The notes below the pieces were generated by a model. The model did no database searches. It was given only the letters and a program-made list of their open reading frames with translations, and was not told the origin of the DNA. 64,000 bases of DNA from Polaribacter tangerinus (GTDB lineage Bacteria > Bacteroidota > Bacteroidia > Flavobacteriales > Flavobacteriaceae), in NCBI RefSeq assembly GCF_038024095.1, contig NZ_CP150668.1, positions 124,001 to 188,000 on the forward strand. Direction: 5' to 3'. Every line of letters begins with the position of its first letter. Within the stretch, counting starts at the first letter, position 1. Of this stretch, positions 26,880-36,000 are shown one piece after another. The translations under genes were made by a program, and so were the position numbers.

Positions 26880-27020
26880 ATGAAAAAATTAGCACTTATC
26901 ACCTTATTTATAATTGGTATTTTAAGCATTTCTTCTTGTAGAAGTACATCCTCTTCATGTGGTTTAGCAGATGTTAGTACAATGGAAAATGTTGTAACTA
27001 TTCATCAAAAGACAGTATAG
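26880..27020 (+). CDS. Small lipoprotein, 46 residues
   Basis: An ATG at 26880 opens MKKLALITLFIIGILS, followed by a lipobox (SISSC) with Cys at residue 20, then a short polar tail (TSSSCGLADVSTMENVV) to a TAG at 27018. It lies 20 bases after the solute-binding-like gene on the same strand, so it is likely the last gene of that operon. The charge pattern and lipobox make it a convincing real gene despite its size; the family is unknown to me. Confidence 0.65.
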   Translation: MKKLALITLFIIGILSISSCRSTSSSCGLADVSTMENVVTIHQKTV

Positions 27021-27044
27021 TTTTTTACACTTACAAGACTACCG

Positions 27045-29483
27045 TTACTCTACTAAGCCAGACATGGTAGCTTTAATTATAGCTATATTTCTTTCTTTAT
27101 TGCTATTAGTGCTAGATTCTTGAGTAGAAATCATTTTTCGCATTAAGTTAATAACTACCTTATCAAAATTAAATTGTTTGTATTGCTTTCCTTTAGAAAC
27201 CATATCTTCTGTAAGGTTTTTTATAGCTTCCATATTATTACTCCTAGCAATCTGATCAAAGGCCTTTTCATAAAGTGCTTTTGTTGTTGAGTTGTTCGAT
27301 AAAAACATACCAGAAATTACACTTTTAGCAATAAACGGCAATTCTGTTGCGTCATTAGATTCTATAAATATTTTTGTAAGCGGAGTGGCTAAAATCTTTC
27401 TTACCTCATCAGGCAATTGTTTCGATTTTTGTATGGCTAAATCTTTATCCACATAATACAAGGCTACTAAAGATTTTCCTAAAACTCCATAAGAATCACT
27501 AGACAAAGCTTCTGTAAACATTGATTTATATAACGGATCGGTTAATTTGCCTAAAGTTTCAATTGCTGCGGCTTTAACAAGTGTTTTTTCTGCTGTTTTG
27601 GCTATAAATACAATCTTTTGAATTGCATCTTTTTTAGAAAACTTATTTATCAAATCTATGTTTTCTAAGGCTAAAATTTTAATTTCCTCAGAAGTGTCAT
27701 CTAAAGCTTCAACTACTGCTTTAAATGCATCTTTATCATCTTGTTTCTTTAGTACCTCCAACAAAGCCTCTCGTCTATGAGTAAAATGTACAGCATTTTT
27801 TAGTTGATAAATGTAGTCACTTAACACTTTGTTTTCAGAAATTTCTGCTAGCAAAACACCATCAGCATTTACTTGAATTAAACTTGGTTGTTGTTTATAA
27901 TTAAAAGTAAAAGAAGCATCATTATTTTCAACAAAAACTGTTTTTCTAGTTCGAGAATTTCCTTCAAAAAAATCAATTGTTAATGGGAATTGAAACTTTT
28001 CAGATTGTAACTGCAACACATTAACTGTAACAGTTTTTCGCAATAAGTTATAGTCATAAGAGATTTCTATTTTAGGATGATTTCCTTGATAAAACCATTG
28101 ATTAAAAAACCAGTTAAAGTCTTTACCTGTTAATTTTTCAAATAATAACCTTAACTCATGTACTTCTGCTGTTTTAAATTGGTAAGTATTTAAATATTCT
28201 TTTAATGTGGCAAAAAAAGCAGTATCTCCAACATAATTTCTTAACATGTGTATAATAGCACCGCCTTTATTATAACTAACTAAATTAAATAACTCTTCTT
28301 CCTCTAAATAGTTAAACTCTACTAAGCTTTTGTTTACATCCTGACTCTCAAAATAAAGTTTATTATTTTCGAAAAGATGGGTTTCTGCAGCTTCTTTTCC
28401 GTACTTATATTCTTGCCATAAATATTCGCCATAATTTGCAAAAGATTCATTTAAACTAATATTAGCCCAGCTCTCTGCGGTAACAAGGTTGCCAAACCAA
28501 TGATGAAAAAGTTCATGAGCAATTGTGTTCTCATGAGAATTACCATCTATTAATTGCCCTGGTTTTAGATACATTTTCTCTCCGTGTACTACGGCTGTTG
28601 TGTTTTCCATAGCTCCAGAAATATAATCTCTTACCACTATTTGATTGTAGGAACTCCAAGGAAACTCAACGCCCAACTTATCTGAAAAAAAACGAAGCAT
28701 CTCTGGTGTATTTCCAAATACAGATTTTGCATTACTTGCAAATGCTTTTTCGACATAGTAATTAACTGGAACTTCCTTATAATTATCTTTAATAATTTCA
28801 AACTCTCCTACTCCAAAAAAGAATAAATAAGGAGCATGTTTTTTTTCCATTTTCCAATAATCAGTTCTAAAACTCCCATCTTCTTTTTTATTGATTAACG
28901 TTCCGTTTGATATAGTTATATACTTTTTGGGAACCTTTATATATATTTCTTGTGTTGTTTTTTGGTTTGGAGCATCTATGGTAGGAAACCAACAACTATT
29001 GGCAGATGTTTGCCCTTGAGTCCATACTTGTGTTGGTTTATTTTTATCAGATCCTGTTGCATTTACAAAATATAGTCCTTTCTTATCTGTAAAAGTATTG
29101 GTTAACTTATCTTTTACTTTTTCTGGTCTAGCGGTATATTTAATATATAAAGTAAAAGAATCGTTTTTAGTGTAGGTTTTTGGGAGTTGAATGGTTAAAT
29201 TAAAATTATCATACTCATAAGGTAACGGAGTGTTATTTAATGAAACTTCATGAAACAGCATTGCTTTTGCATCCAATACAACAGTACTCGAAGGATAAAA
29301 GTAAGGTTTTAAGGTTAACCACGCTTCTCCATTTAACTGCTTTTCTTTAAAGTTTAGAGATACTTTTAGCTTGGTGTGTTCTAAATTATAGGTTTTTTCT
29401 TTTGCAGCATGGTAATTATCTTGGCTAAAGCTTAAAGTAAAAGTTAGCAAAAATAGTGGCAAAAGCAGATATTTATTAATCAT
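27045..29483 (-). CDS. M1 family aminopeptidase with C-terminal HEAT-like region
   Basis: An 812-residue secreted zinc metallopeptidase. Signal peptide MINKYLLLPLFLLTFTLSFSQ; the exopeptidase motif GAMEN (about residues 290-294); the zinc site HELFHHWFGN, followed 18 residues later by the third ligand Glu in NESFANYGEYLW; and a C-terminal run of HEAT-like helices from about residue 555. It removes N-terminal amino acids from peptides in the periplasm or at the surface. No neighbours are functionally linked; its 3' end is convergent with the small lipoprotein gene. Confidence 0.93.
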   Translation of the reverse strand: MINKYLLLPLFLLTFTLSFSQDNYHAAKEKTYNLEHTKLKVSLNFKEKQLNGEAWLTLKPYFYPSSTVVLDAKAMLFHEVSLNNTPLPYEYDNFNLTIQLPKTYTKNDSFTLYIKYTARPEKVKDKLTNTFTDKKGLYFVNATGSDKNKPTQVWTQGQTSANSCWFPTIDAPNQKTTQEIYIKVPKKYITISNGTLINKKEDGSFRTDYWKMEKKHAPYLFFFGVGEFEIIKDNYKEVPVNYYVEKAFASNAKSVFGNTPEMLRFFSDKLGVEFPWSSYNQIVVRDYISGAMENTTAVVHGEKMYLKPGQLIDGNSHENTIAHELFHHWFGNLVTAESWANISLNESFANYGEYLWQEYKYGKEAAETHLFENNKLYFESQDVNKSLVEFNYLEEEELFNLVSYNKGGAIIHMLRNYVGDTAFFATLKEYLNTYQFKTAEVHELRLLFEKLTGKDFNWFFNQWFYQGNHPKIEISYDYNLLRKTVTVNVLQLQSEKFQFPLTIDFFEGNSRTRKTVFVENNDASFTFNYKQQPSLIQVNADGVLLAEISENKVLSDYIYQLKNAVHFTHRREALLEVLKKQDDKDAFKAVVEALDDTSEEIKILALENIDLINKFSKKDAIQKIVFIAKTAEKTLVKAAAIETLGKLTDPLYKSMFTEALSSDSYGVLGKSLVALYYVDKDLAIQKSKQLPDEVRKILATPLTKIFIESNDATELPFIAKSVISGMFLSNNSTTKALYEKAFDQIARSNNMEAIKNLTEDMVSKGKQYKQFNFDKVVINLMRKMISTQESSTNSNKERNIAIIKATMSGLVE

Positions 29484-29610
29484 AAAAAGTAGGTTCTTGT
29501 AGTTTCAAAAATAGTAATAAAGATGATAGTTGTTGTTAATGCACCGTTAAAATCAATTAGCTTTTTTTTTGGGTGAGATCGACATAATTTTTCATTTACA
29601 ATTATTAAGT

Positions 29611-29645
29611 GTAAAAAAAAGCTTCAGTAAAAATACTGAAGCTTT
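29611..29645 (-). terminator. Terminator of the ECF sigma/DUF4252 operon
   Basis: On the minus strand AAAGCTTCAGTA and TACTGAAGCTTT form a perfect 12-base stem with a TTTT loop, followed by further T residues, about 28 bases after the last DUF4252 stop. Confidence 0.9.
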
Positions 29646-29672
29646 CATCATTCAAACTACTATGTAATTAAA

Positions 29673-30227
29673 TTACAATTTTTTATTTACCTGAAACAAC
29701 CCTAACATTTCTTGCAAAAGAGCTCCTTCATTTTCAACATCTACATTTTGTAACATTAGTATTACTTGTTCTGGATTAATGTTGTTACCTAACAATCTTG
29801 CCACTCCTACCCCTACTTTTTCTCCATAACCAAAAGCAACCATTTCATCTATAGCATTCGATTTACCACTATAATATACTGCTATATTCATACCTTTTGC
29901 TTTCATAGACATTAAAGACTTGTAGGTTTTGTTATCCTTAAATATACCTTTAAGTGTTTCTTTTTCAGTATTGTACTCAGCTGTACTAGTGTTTGCAACT
30001 GGCAAAAATACAATGTTTACTTTTTTTATGCTTTTTATTGTTTGTAAGACATCTGTAGAGGCATTTTTTTTGGGTGTAAATAAAGAACCAATAGGAAAAT
30101 CGCCTGCATAAAAACCTTTTTTATTGCTTGTTTCTACCAAATAACTTTGCAGTGATTTTTCGTTTTTACAAGACGTTACTAAAAGAGCCAAAACAAAAAG
30201 AGCCGTTATTTTATATTTATTTTTCAT
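29673..30227 (-). CDS. DUF4252 domain lipoprotein
   Basis: A 184-residue lipoprotein: signal with lipobox LVTSC (Cys at residue 20), then SKGFYAGDFPIGSLFTPKKN-type text and a C-terminal DUF4252-like half containing VNIVFLPV and MNIAVYYSGKSNAIDEMVAFGYGEKVGVGVARLLG. It lies 29 bases after a shorter DUF4252 gene in the sigma factor operon, and is its last gene before a strong terminator. The function is unknown; the context suggests an envelope protein produced under ECF control. Confidence 0.75.
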   Translation of the reverse strand: MKNKYKITALFVLALLVTSCKNEKSLQSYLVETSNKKGFYAGDFPIGSLFTPKKNASTDVLQTIKSIKKVNIVFLPVANTSTAEYNTEKETLKGIFKDNKTYKSLMSMKAKGMNIAVYYSGKSNAIDEMVAFGYGEKVGVGVARLLGNNINPEQVILMLQNVDVENEGALLQEMLGLFQVNKKL

Positions 30228-30256
30228 AATTATGAACTTATTTAAAATGATTAAAA

Positions 30257-30766
30257 CTACTCTTTTGTTAAGGTGTCTGCTAGCTTACTAATCATATTAA
30301 TATCTATATTACCACTTAAAGAAACTACCATAGCTTCAGAAAAACCTTTTGTTCTCTTATCAATTCCTTTAATAAACATTAATACTTCGCTAACATAATC
30401 TTTGGTGTTAGTAGTTTTTACATAAATTTTAACACGAGAATCATCTTCTTTAATTCTCATTAGTTCAGTCAATTTTTGTTGTTTGATTAGTGTATTTGCC
30501 ATTTTTTCCATGTTACTTGCAATTTGTTTGTCTTCAGAAGAAAACATTCTAAATTGTTGCAATTCGCTAATCATTTTAAACACTTGCATTTCTTTACTTT
30601 TAGACAATTTTTCTGGACTAAATTTCGATAGGATTTGAAACATATCTTTTGTTACAACTACCATATCTACTCCGTCCATATCCTCTAAAGAGTCAAATAC
30701 AGATTGTTGTGCATTTGATAATAATGGAGCTACTAAAAAGGCCATTAATAAAATTATTTTTTTCAT
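30257..30766 (-). CDS. DUF4252 domain secreted protein
   Basis: A 169-residue protein with a cleavable signal peptide (MKKIILLMAFLVAPLLSNAQ) and no lipobox. The mature part is DUF4252: VTKDMFQILSKF, VKIYVKTTNTKDYVSEVLMFIKG and SLSGNIDINMISKLADTL. It is 38 bases behind the anti-sigma-like gene. Together with the following lipoprotein gene it forms the DUF4252 pair often found behind sigma-70-type ECF genes in Flavobacteria. Confidence 0.85.
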   Translation of the reverse strand: MKKIILLMAFLVAPLLSNAQQSVFDSLEDMDGVDMVVVTKDMFQILSKFSPEKLSKSKEMQVFKMISELQQFRMFSSEDKQIASNMEKMANTLIKQQKLTELMRIKEDDSRVKIYVKTTNTKDYVSEVLMFIKGIDKRTKGFSEAMVVSLSGNIDINMISKLADTLTKE

Positions 30767-30804
30767 AATTTCTGTTTTACTTGGTTTTACTATTATACTT
30801 GGTT

Positions 30805-31242
30805 TTATTTTAAAATTTTGTTTACAGTATCTTCATAAACATATAAAGAATGTAATGCTTGTTCTCCTTTTTGTAAGTTTTTAGACAATAATTGCAAGCC
30901 TTTACTCACTTGCGCATAAATTTTCTGAGCTTCTTTCTTTTGTTGATGCTTATTATATTGTTCGTTACCAACATACACACTAAACAATAGTAATACTGCC
31001 GCTGCTGCAGACAGCCACTTAAAGTTTTTTCGTTGAAACAAACTTTTATGTGGAACAATAATTTGCTTTTGATACTGTTCTTCTTTTGCTGAAGAAAAAA
31101 AAGAAAACATTGTTTTATATTCTTGCAAATGATCTGGAACATGGTTCGTAGAAAAATACTCTTTTAATAAGCGCTCTTCTTTAATAGAAGTATTTCCGTC
31201 TAAATATTTTTCTAATAATTTTTCTATGTTAGCTAACTCCAT
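30805..31242 (-). CDS. Small membrane protein in anti-sigma position
   Basis: A 145-residue single-pass protein: an N-terminal cytoplasmic helical region (IEKLLEKYLDGNTSIKEERLLKEYF), one transmembrane helix (WLSAAAAVLLLFSVYV, about residues 77-92), and a coiled-coil-prone C-terminal part. It overlaps the end of the sigma factor gene by 14 bases. Size, topology and position fit an anti-sigma factor that holds the ECF sigma at the membrane, though no zinc-binding HxxxCxxC motif is present. Confidence 0.75.
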   Translation of the reverse strand: MELANIEKLLEKYLDGNTSIKEERLLKEYFSTNHVPDHLQEYKTMFSFFSSAKEEQYQKQIIVPHKSLFQRKNFKWLSAAAAVLLLFSVYVGNEQYNKHQQKKEAQKIYAQVSKGLQLLSKNLQKGEQALHSLYVYEDTVNKILK

Positions 31243-31738
31243 AGTTGTGTTTTTTTAGTAATTGTTCTCTAATTGTTTTTCTTGCTCTAGATAAAGCAAC
31301 TCTTACTGCAGTTGGTTTCATGTCTACCATCTTACAAATTTCATCAAAATCATAACCTTCAACATCTCTTAATTGAATGATTATTTTTTGTTGCTCGGGC
31401 AAATTTTCAATCATTTTGTGTACTTGGTTTACACTATCTAAATGCTCTACTTGTTTGTCTAAGCTAGTTTCTTTTTCTTTGTAATTACTGTGTACTAAAG
31501 ACAAATTACTTGCTTGTTTAGACTTTAATCGATCATAGCAATAATTTTTTGTCATTGTCATCGCAAAGGCTTCTAAACTTTTATAAGTTGCAATACTGTC
31601 TCTACGTTTCCATAACTTAAAAAAAAGTTCTTGTGTTGCATCTTCGGCTTCTTCTGTAGATACCAACAATCTTTTTGCAAGACGAAAGACTTTATCTTTA
31701 AATGGTAACACAACTGTTAAAAATTCCGATTGATTCAT
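31229..31738 (-). CDS. ECF-type RNA polymerase sigma factor
   Basis: A 169-residue sigma-70 family protein: region 2 (KVFRLAKRLLVSTEEAEDATQELFFKLWKRRDSI) and region 4 (ENLPEQQKIIIQLRDVEGYDFDEICKMVDMKPTAVRVALSRARKTIREQL) without region 3, hence ECF. It is first in an operon with a membrane anti-sigma-like protein and two DUF4252 envelope proteins. A GTAAC-N16-CGTC sequence upstream looks like an ECF promoter, so it probably activates its own operon. The inducing signal is unknown. Confidence 0.92.
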   Translation of the reverse strand: MNQSEFLTVVLPFKDKVFRLAKRLLVSTEEAEDATQELFFKLWKRRDSIATYKSLEAFAMTMTKNYCYDRLKSKQASNLSLVHSNYKEKETSLDKQVEHLDSVNQVHKMIENLPEQQKIIIQLRDVEGYDFDEICKMVDMKPTAVRVALSRARKTIREQLLKKHNYGVS

Positions 31739-31796
31739 TTTAATATAAAATAACGTACGTAAAACCTTTTTATAATTATGGGGGTTCTGTATTAAT

Positions 31797-31822
31797 GACG
31801 ATGTATAATTTATTTTGTTACA
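31797..31822 (-). promoter_or_regulatory. Putative ECF-type (autoregulatory) promoter of the sigma operon
   Basis: On the minus strand TGTAAC, 16 bases, then CGTC: an ECF-like -35/-10 pair in the style of the Bacillus sigma-M/W/X sites (xGxAAC-N16/17-CGTC/CGTA/CGAC). It lies about 60 bases upstream of the sigma start codon, unlike the TTTG/TAnnTTTG promoters elsewhere in this window. Confidence 0.5.
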
Positions 31823-31890
31823 TCAGAATTTAAAAATAATACTATTTCTGATTATATTGCGTTAGTAAAACTATAGCAATTGCGTTTTTT

Positions 31891-33342
31891 ATGAAAAATT
31901 ATTTTAATAGACTTTTCCTTCTCCTAAGCGCCATATGCATAGTACAGTGTGCCAAAAAAGAGCCTGTTCCAAATAACCTAGTTATTCATGATTTTGTATG
32001 GAAAGGTCTTAATGCTTATTATCTTCATCAAGATAAAGTACCTAAATTGTCGGATAGACAGTTTAGTTCAGATACACAGTTAAATAACTATTTAGCAACT
32101 TTTACAGATTATAACGAACTATATAATAGCCTTTTAATTTCTGAAGATAACAAATCGTTTTTATCAGAAGAATTTATCGATAATAGTTTGCCACCTCATA
32201 ACCAATTTACAAATGGTGTAGAATTTGGCATTATTGGCAATCCTCAAAATGATATAGATGTAATTGGCTATGTAACACATATTTTACCTGGTTCTTTTGC
32301 TGAGTCTAAAGATATTAAGCGAGGCGATTTTTTTAATGCTATAGATGGTGTTCAACTAACAAGAAACAATTTCGAAGATTTGTTGTTAAATGGCAACGAT
32401 AACTTTGCCTTATCTATTATAAATTTTGATGGCTTAAATGTATCATCAACAATAAAAACCGTAAATTTAGAAAAGCAAAATTATAGTTATAACAAGGCTT
32501 TTAAAGAAAAAACAATAACTATTGGTGCAGATAATATTGGGTATTTAATATATAACAATGGTTTTTCTAAAAGTGATATAGAGCTACTAAATGAAACTTT
32601 TTTAAGTTTTAAAAACAGCAATGTAAATAAGCTTATTTTAGACCTTCGTTATAATATTTCTGGCGGAAGTTACGCTAGTGATATTGCCGTGTTAGCTAGC
32701 ATTATTACCGGGCAATTTTCTAACCAAGTTCTCATAAAAGAAGAATGGAATTTAAAAGCACAAGAATGGTTTCAAACACATCAACCAGACTCTCTTATAA
32801 CCACTTTTGTTGACAAAATATCAAGTACAACACCAATTAATAATTTAGAGGTTTCGGATATTTATATCATACTTAATGGCAACGAATTTACTGGATCTTC
32901 TTCGGTAGAATTACTAATTAACAGTTTAAAACCGTATATAAATGTTCATATAATTGGTAGAAATACTAAAGGAAACAATACGGGCAGTATTACATTATAC
33001 AATTCTCAAGATTATAATTTTGAGTTTAAAAATGAAAATCACTCAATATCTATTAGTCCTATAGTTTTACAGTTTCTAAATAAGAATAACGAAACATATT
33101 CCGACGGATTTATACCGAATGTAGTTTTATGTCCTCATGAAAATGTTTTAAATTTAGGTGTTTTAGGAGAAAATTCAGATCCTATTTTTAATATGCTTTT
33201 AAACTATATAGCTACCGGAAATAATATCCAAAGTAATGTTTGTAACATAAATAATTATGAATTCCTTTTTAGTTCAATAACCAGTCAAAGAGAAATTGAT
33301 AAAGGCATTTTTATAAAACAAGTATTACCTAACACAAATTAA
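31891..33342 (+). CDS. S41 family C-terminal processing peptidase-like lipoprotein (first of two)
   Basis: A 483-residue lipoprotein (signal ending IVQC, Cys about residue 20). A PDZ-like segment (YVTHILPGSFAESKDIKRGDFFNAIDGV, about residues 129-158) precedes an S41 fold with LILDLRYNISGGSY, the nucleophile region FTGSSSVELLINSL and GRNTKGNNTGS with the general-base Lys. The catalytic Ser and Lys are kept, so it may be active. The next gene encodes a related paralogue one base later, so they arose by tandem duplication. Confidence 0.82.
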   Translation: MKNYFNRLFLLLSAICIVQCAKKEPVPNNLVIHDFVWKGLNAYYLHQDKVPKLSDRQFSSDTQLNNYLATFTDYNELYNSLLISEDNKSFLSEEFIDNSLPPHNQFTNGVEFGIIGNPQNDIDVIGYVTHILPGSFAESKDIKRGDFFNAIDGVQLTRNNFEDLLLNGNDNFALSIINFDGLNVSSTIKTVNLEKQNYSYNKAFKEKTITIGADNIGYLIYNNGFSKSDIELLNETFLSFKNSNVNKLILDLRYNISGGSYASDIAVLASIITGQFSNQVLIKEEWNLKAQEWFQTHQPDSLITTFVDKISSTTPINNLEVSDIYIILNGNEFTGSSSVELLINSLKPYINVHIIGRNTKGNNTGSITLYNSQDYNFEFKNENHSISISPIVLQFLNKNNETYSDGFIPNVVLCPHENVLNLGVLGENSDPIFNMLLNYIATGNNIQSNVCNINNYEFLFSSITSQREIDKGIFIKQVLPNTN

Positions 33343-33343
33343 A

Positions 33344-34810
33344 ATGAAAAAAAGAGTTATATTTTATTTTTTAACGGTTTTAATGTTAAATTTTTCTTGT
33401 GAAAAAAAAGAAGAGCCAATTACCGAAGCTCCTGTTTCTACCTCAGATGAAGTAAACCATTTTATTTGGAAAGGTTTAAACCTTTATTATTTATGGAATA
33501 CCGAAGTAACAGACTTAGCAGACGATAAGTTTAAAAATGTGACAGATTTATATAGTTATTTTAAAAAATATAGTTCTCCAGAAGAAACTTTTAACAGTCT
33601 TTTAAACAAACCTGGTATTGTAGATAGATTCTCTTGGATTGTAGACGATTATGTTGCGCTAGAAAACTCATTTCAAGGAATAAATATCACTACAGGAATG
33701 GATTTTGGCTTACGGAGATATGTGTCTAGTAACAGTAACATTTATGGCTATGTAAGGTATGTAATACCCAACTCAAGTGCCGAAAGTTTGGGCATAAAAA
33801 GGGGCATGATTTTTAATACTGTAAACGGAATTCAGTTAACAGATACCAATTATAATAGTTTATTATTTGGCAACACCGCTAGTTTAGATATTGGTTTTGC
33901 TAATTTTAATAATGGAAATCCTTTAGCAAACAATACTTTCTATTCAGTTTCCAAAACAGAAGTTCAAGAAAATCCTATTGCTATTTCAAAAATTATTAAT
34001 GTATCAAATAAAAAAATAGGGTATTTACTGTATAATCAATTTGCAAGTGCCTACGACCAAGAGCTAAATGCAGTTTTTAATACATTTAAATCTAATAATA
34101 TAGATGATTTAATAATAGATTTACGTTACAACGGTGGTGGCTCCACAACTTCTGCATCTTACCTTGCTAGCATGATTACAGGGCAATTTACCGATCAAGT
34201 TTTTACCAGAGAAGTTTGGAACGATAAAGTTACAGATGCTTTTTCTGCAGACAGTTTTACTAATAATTTTGTAAATAAAATAACAACAAGTTCAGGCGCT
34301 AGTATCTCTATAAACAGTTTAGAATTACCTAGCGTATATTTTATTGTTTCGGCAAGCTCTGCCTCTGCCTCTGAATTAATTATTAACGCTTTAGATGCTT
34401 ATATAGATGTAAAAGTAGTAGGTACACAAACTGTTGGTAAACAAGTTGGCTCTATTACACTTTACGACTCTGATAATTTGTTTAAAAGTGGTGCAAATTT
34501 AAACTCAAAACATAGTTATGCTATGCAGCCACTAGTTTTTGAAATTAAAAATAAGAACAATAAAAATTATCCTGAAGGAATTATACCAGAAACAAATTTT
34601 ACTGGAATAAATATGGCAGAAAATATTGCAAATTTAGGTGAATTAGGTAATGAAGATGAACCTTTACTGGCAAGAACTATTCAGTATATTACAACAGGGT
34701 TAAAAGGAAGTGCTAAACAAAAGGTTTACTATCAAACAACAGAAATTTACAACTCAAAATTAGCAACCCCTGCAAACAACACGATGTATAAAGAATTAAA
34801 GGAAAATTAA
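33344..34810 (+). CDS. S41 family C-terminal processing peptidase-like lipoprotein (second of two)
   Basis: A 488-residue paralogue of the preceding protein: lipobox NFSC, PDZ-like RYVIPNSSAESLGIKRGMIF, LIIDLRYNGGGSTT, SASSASASELIINALDAY (catalytic Ser) and VGKQVGSITLYD (Lys). It follows the first gene by one base and shares its transcript. Its stop codon overlaps that of the convergent nuclease gene by two to three bases, so it marks the edge of the accessory cassette. Target proteins are unknown. Confidence 0.85.
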   Translation: MKKRVIFYFLTVLMLNFSCEKKEEPITEAPVSTSDEVNHFIWKGLNLYYLWNTEVTDLADDKFKNVTDLYSYFKKYSSPEETFNSLLNKPGIVDRFSWIVDDYVALENSFQGINITTGMDFGLRRYVSSNSNIYGYVRYVIPNSSAESLGIKRGMIFNTVNGIQLTDTNYNSLLFGNTASLDIGFANFNNGNPLANNTFYSVSKTEVQENPIAISKIINVSNKKIGYLLYNQFASAYDQELNAVFNTFKSNNIDDLIIDLRYNGGGSTTSASYLASMITGQFTDQVFTREVWNDKVTDAFSADSFTNNFVNKITTSSGASISINSLELPSVYFIVSASSASASELIINALDAYIDVKVVGTQTVGKQVGSITLYDSDNLFKSGANLNSKHSYAMQPLVFEIKNKNNKNYPEGIIPETNFTGINMAENIANLGELGNEDEPLLARTIQYITTGLKGSAKQKVYYQTTEIYNSKLATPANNTMYKELKEN

Positions 34811-36000
34811 GCCTTTATTACTATTTGTTGTGTTTTTTTATCATACCTGTAGCTTACAATATTACCAGATAAAATTAATGTAACCACTTTTTCAATAATG
34901 GGTCTTGGTGCAACAAACCATTCTCTAGGTGTTATCCTTTTTCCTTTAGAATCAAATACATCAACATTTAAACAAACATCTGCAAAAAAGCGATGTATTA
35001 AGTGCTCAAATTTTTGTGCGTCCATGTTGTAACATGCGTACTTAGCAAGTAAGTGCACGTCTGCATATAAATAGGTAGATTCTTTAGAGGCATTTTTAAT
35101 GCGCTCATGAACATCTATAGATGAAAAACCAATTTTATATAAATCATTAATTGATGCGATTTCTGGTTTAGAAGATTTTGACCTTAATATATATATCCAT
35201 CCTGTTTGAACATCTTCTTCGCTTACAATATTTGCATTTTTAAAAAGTTCTTCTTCTGATTCTTTATCTGTGTCTGATACTATGCTTCCGTTATTGTATA
35301 ATGCTTTTGCCAATGAGCGATAGTACATATTACTTTTTGTGCCATTCTCGAAAATGATTGTTGTTCTGCCATCTTTTCTTTCACTATCACCTAGTTTTCG
35401 CTTTTCTAGACCATCATCTTCTAAGTATAATAAAATACCATCTACAACGTAATAATTGCCTTTGTAAAGGTTCTGCTCTACATCTTTAAATTCTTTTAGC
35501 TTACGCTTCCCTTCTCTTAATTCTTTATGTATTTTTTTGAAATGTGCTTCATAGGGTGCAAAATCTTTTGTGCTCATTGCTTTTCTTCTTGCTGTGAAAT
35601 CTGTTTCAGCTCTTTCTGATGCACTTTTAACGTGTTTTAACTCAAAGATAGATAAGGTTTCATCGGTATCTAAAATACCTAAATCATCATCACTTAAAAT
35701 GTCTGCTACTGATTTTACTTCTTCCAGAGTATTTAAAAGATTATGTGTGTCGTATGGTTTTAATGTTTCTATTTTATTAGCATCAAGTCTCAACGCCTTT
35801 AATCTTGATAATAGCTTAAATTCAGTAACATTTGTCGCTTCAGGTTCTCTATCATTTTTTTCAAAAAAAGCATTAATTTCTTGGAACGATTCAATTAAGC
35901 GTTCATCTTCTGATTTTACATTAGAGTTTTTGGGTTTAGAATCTAAAATCCCAAACTCATCATCATTAAATATATCTTCTAATGTTTTCTTCTTATCCAT
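34807..36000 (-). CDS. T5orf172/GIY-YIG-like nuclease, last gene of the accessory cassette
   Basis: A 397-residue protein. Residues about 267-375 form a T5orf172 (GIY-YIG-type) nuclease domain: GWIYIL (267-272), LYKIG (287-291), Arg at 300, FEHLIHRFF with Glu 332, and REWFVAP (359-365). The N-terminal 120 residues carry two copies of an acidic motif, DIFNDDEFGILD (9-20) and DILSDDDLGILD (100-111). It overlaps the helicase gene by eight bases, so the two are translated together. In this context it is the best nuclease candidate of the whole cassette. Confidence 0.85.
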   Translation of the reverse strand: MDKKKTLEDIFNDDEFGILDSKPKNSNVKSEDERLIESFQEINAFFEKNDREPEATNVTEFKLLSRLKALRLDANKIETLKPYDTHNLLNTLEEVKSVADILSDDDLGILDTDETLSIFELKHVKSASERAETDFTARRKAMSTKDFAPYEAHFKKIHKELREGKRKLKEFKDVEQNLYKGNYYVVDGILLYLEDDGLEKRKLGDSERKDGRTTIIFENGTKSNMYYRSLAKALYNNGSIVSDTDKESEEELFKNANIVSEEDVQTGWIYILRSKSSKPEIASINDLYKIGFSSIDVHERIKNASKESTYLYADVHLLAKYACYNMDAQKFEHLIHRFFADVCLNVDVFDSKGKRITPREWFVAPRPIIEKVVTLILSGNIVSYRYDKKTQQIVIKA

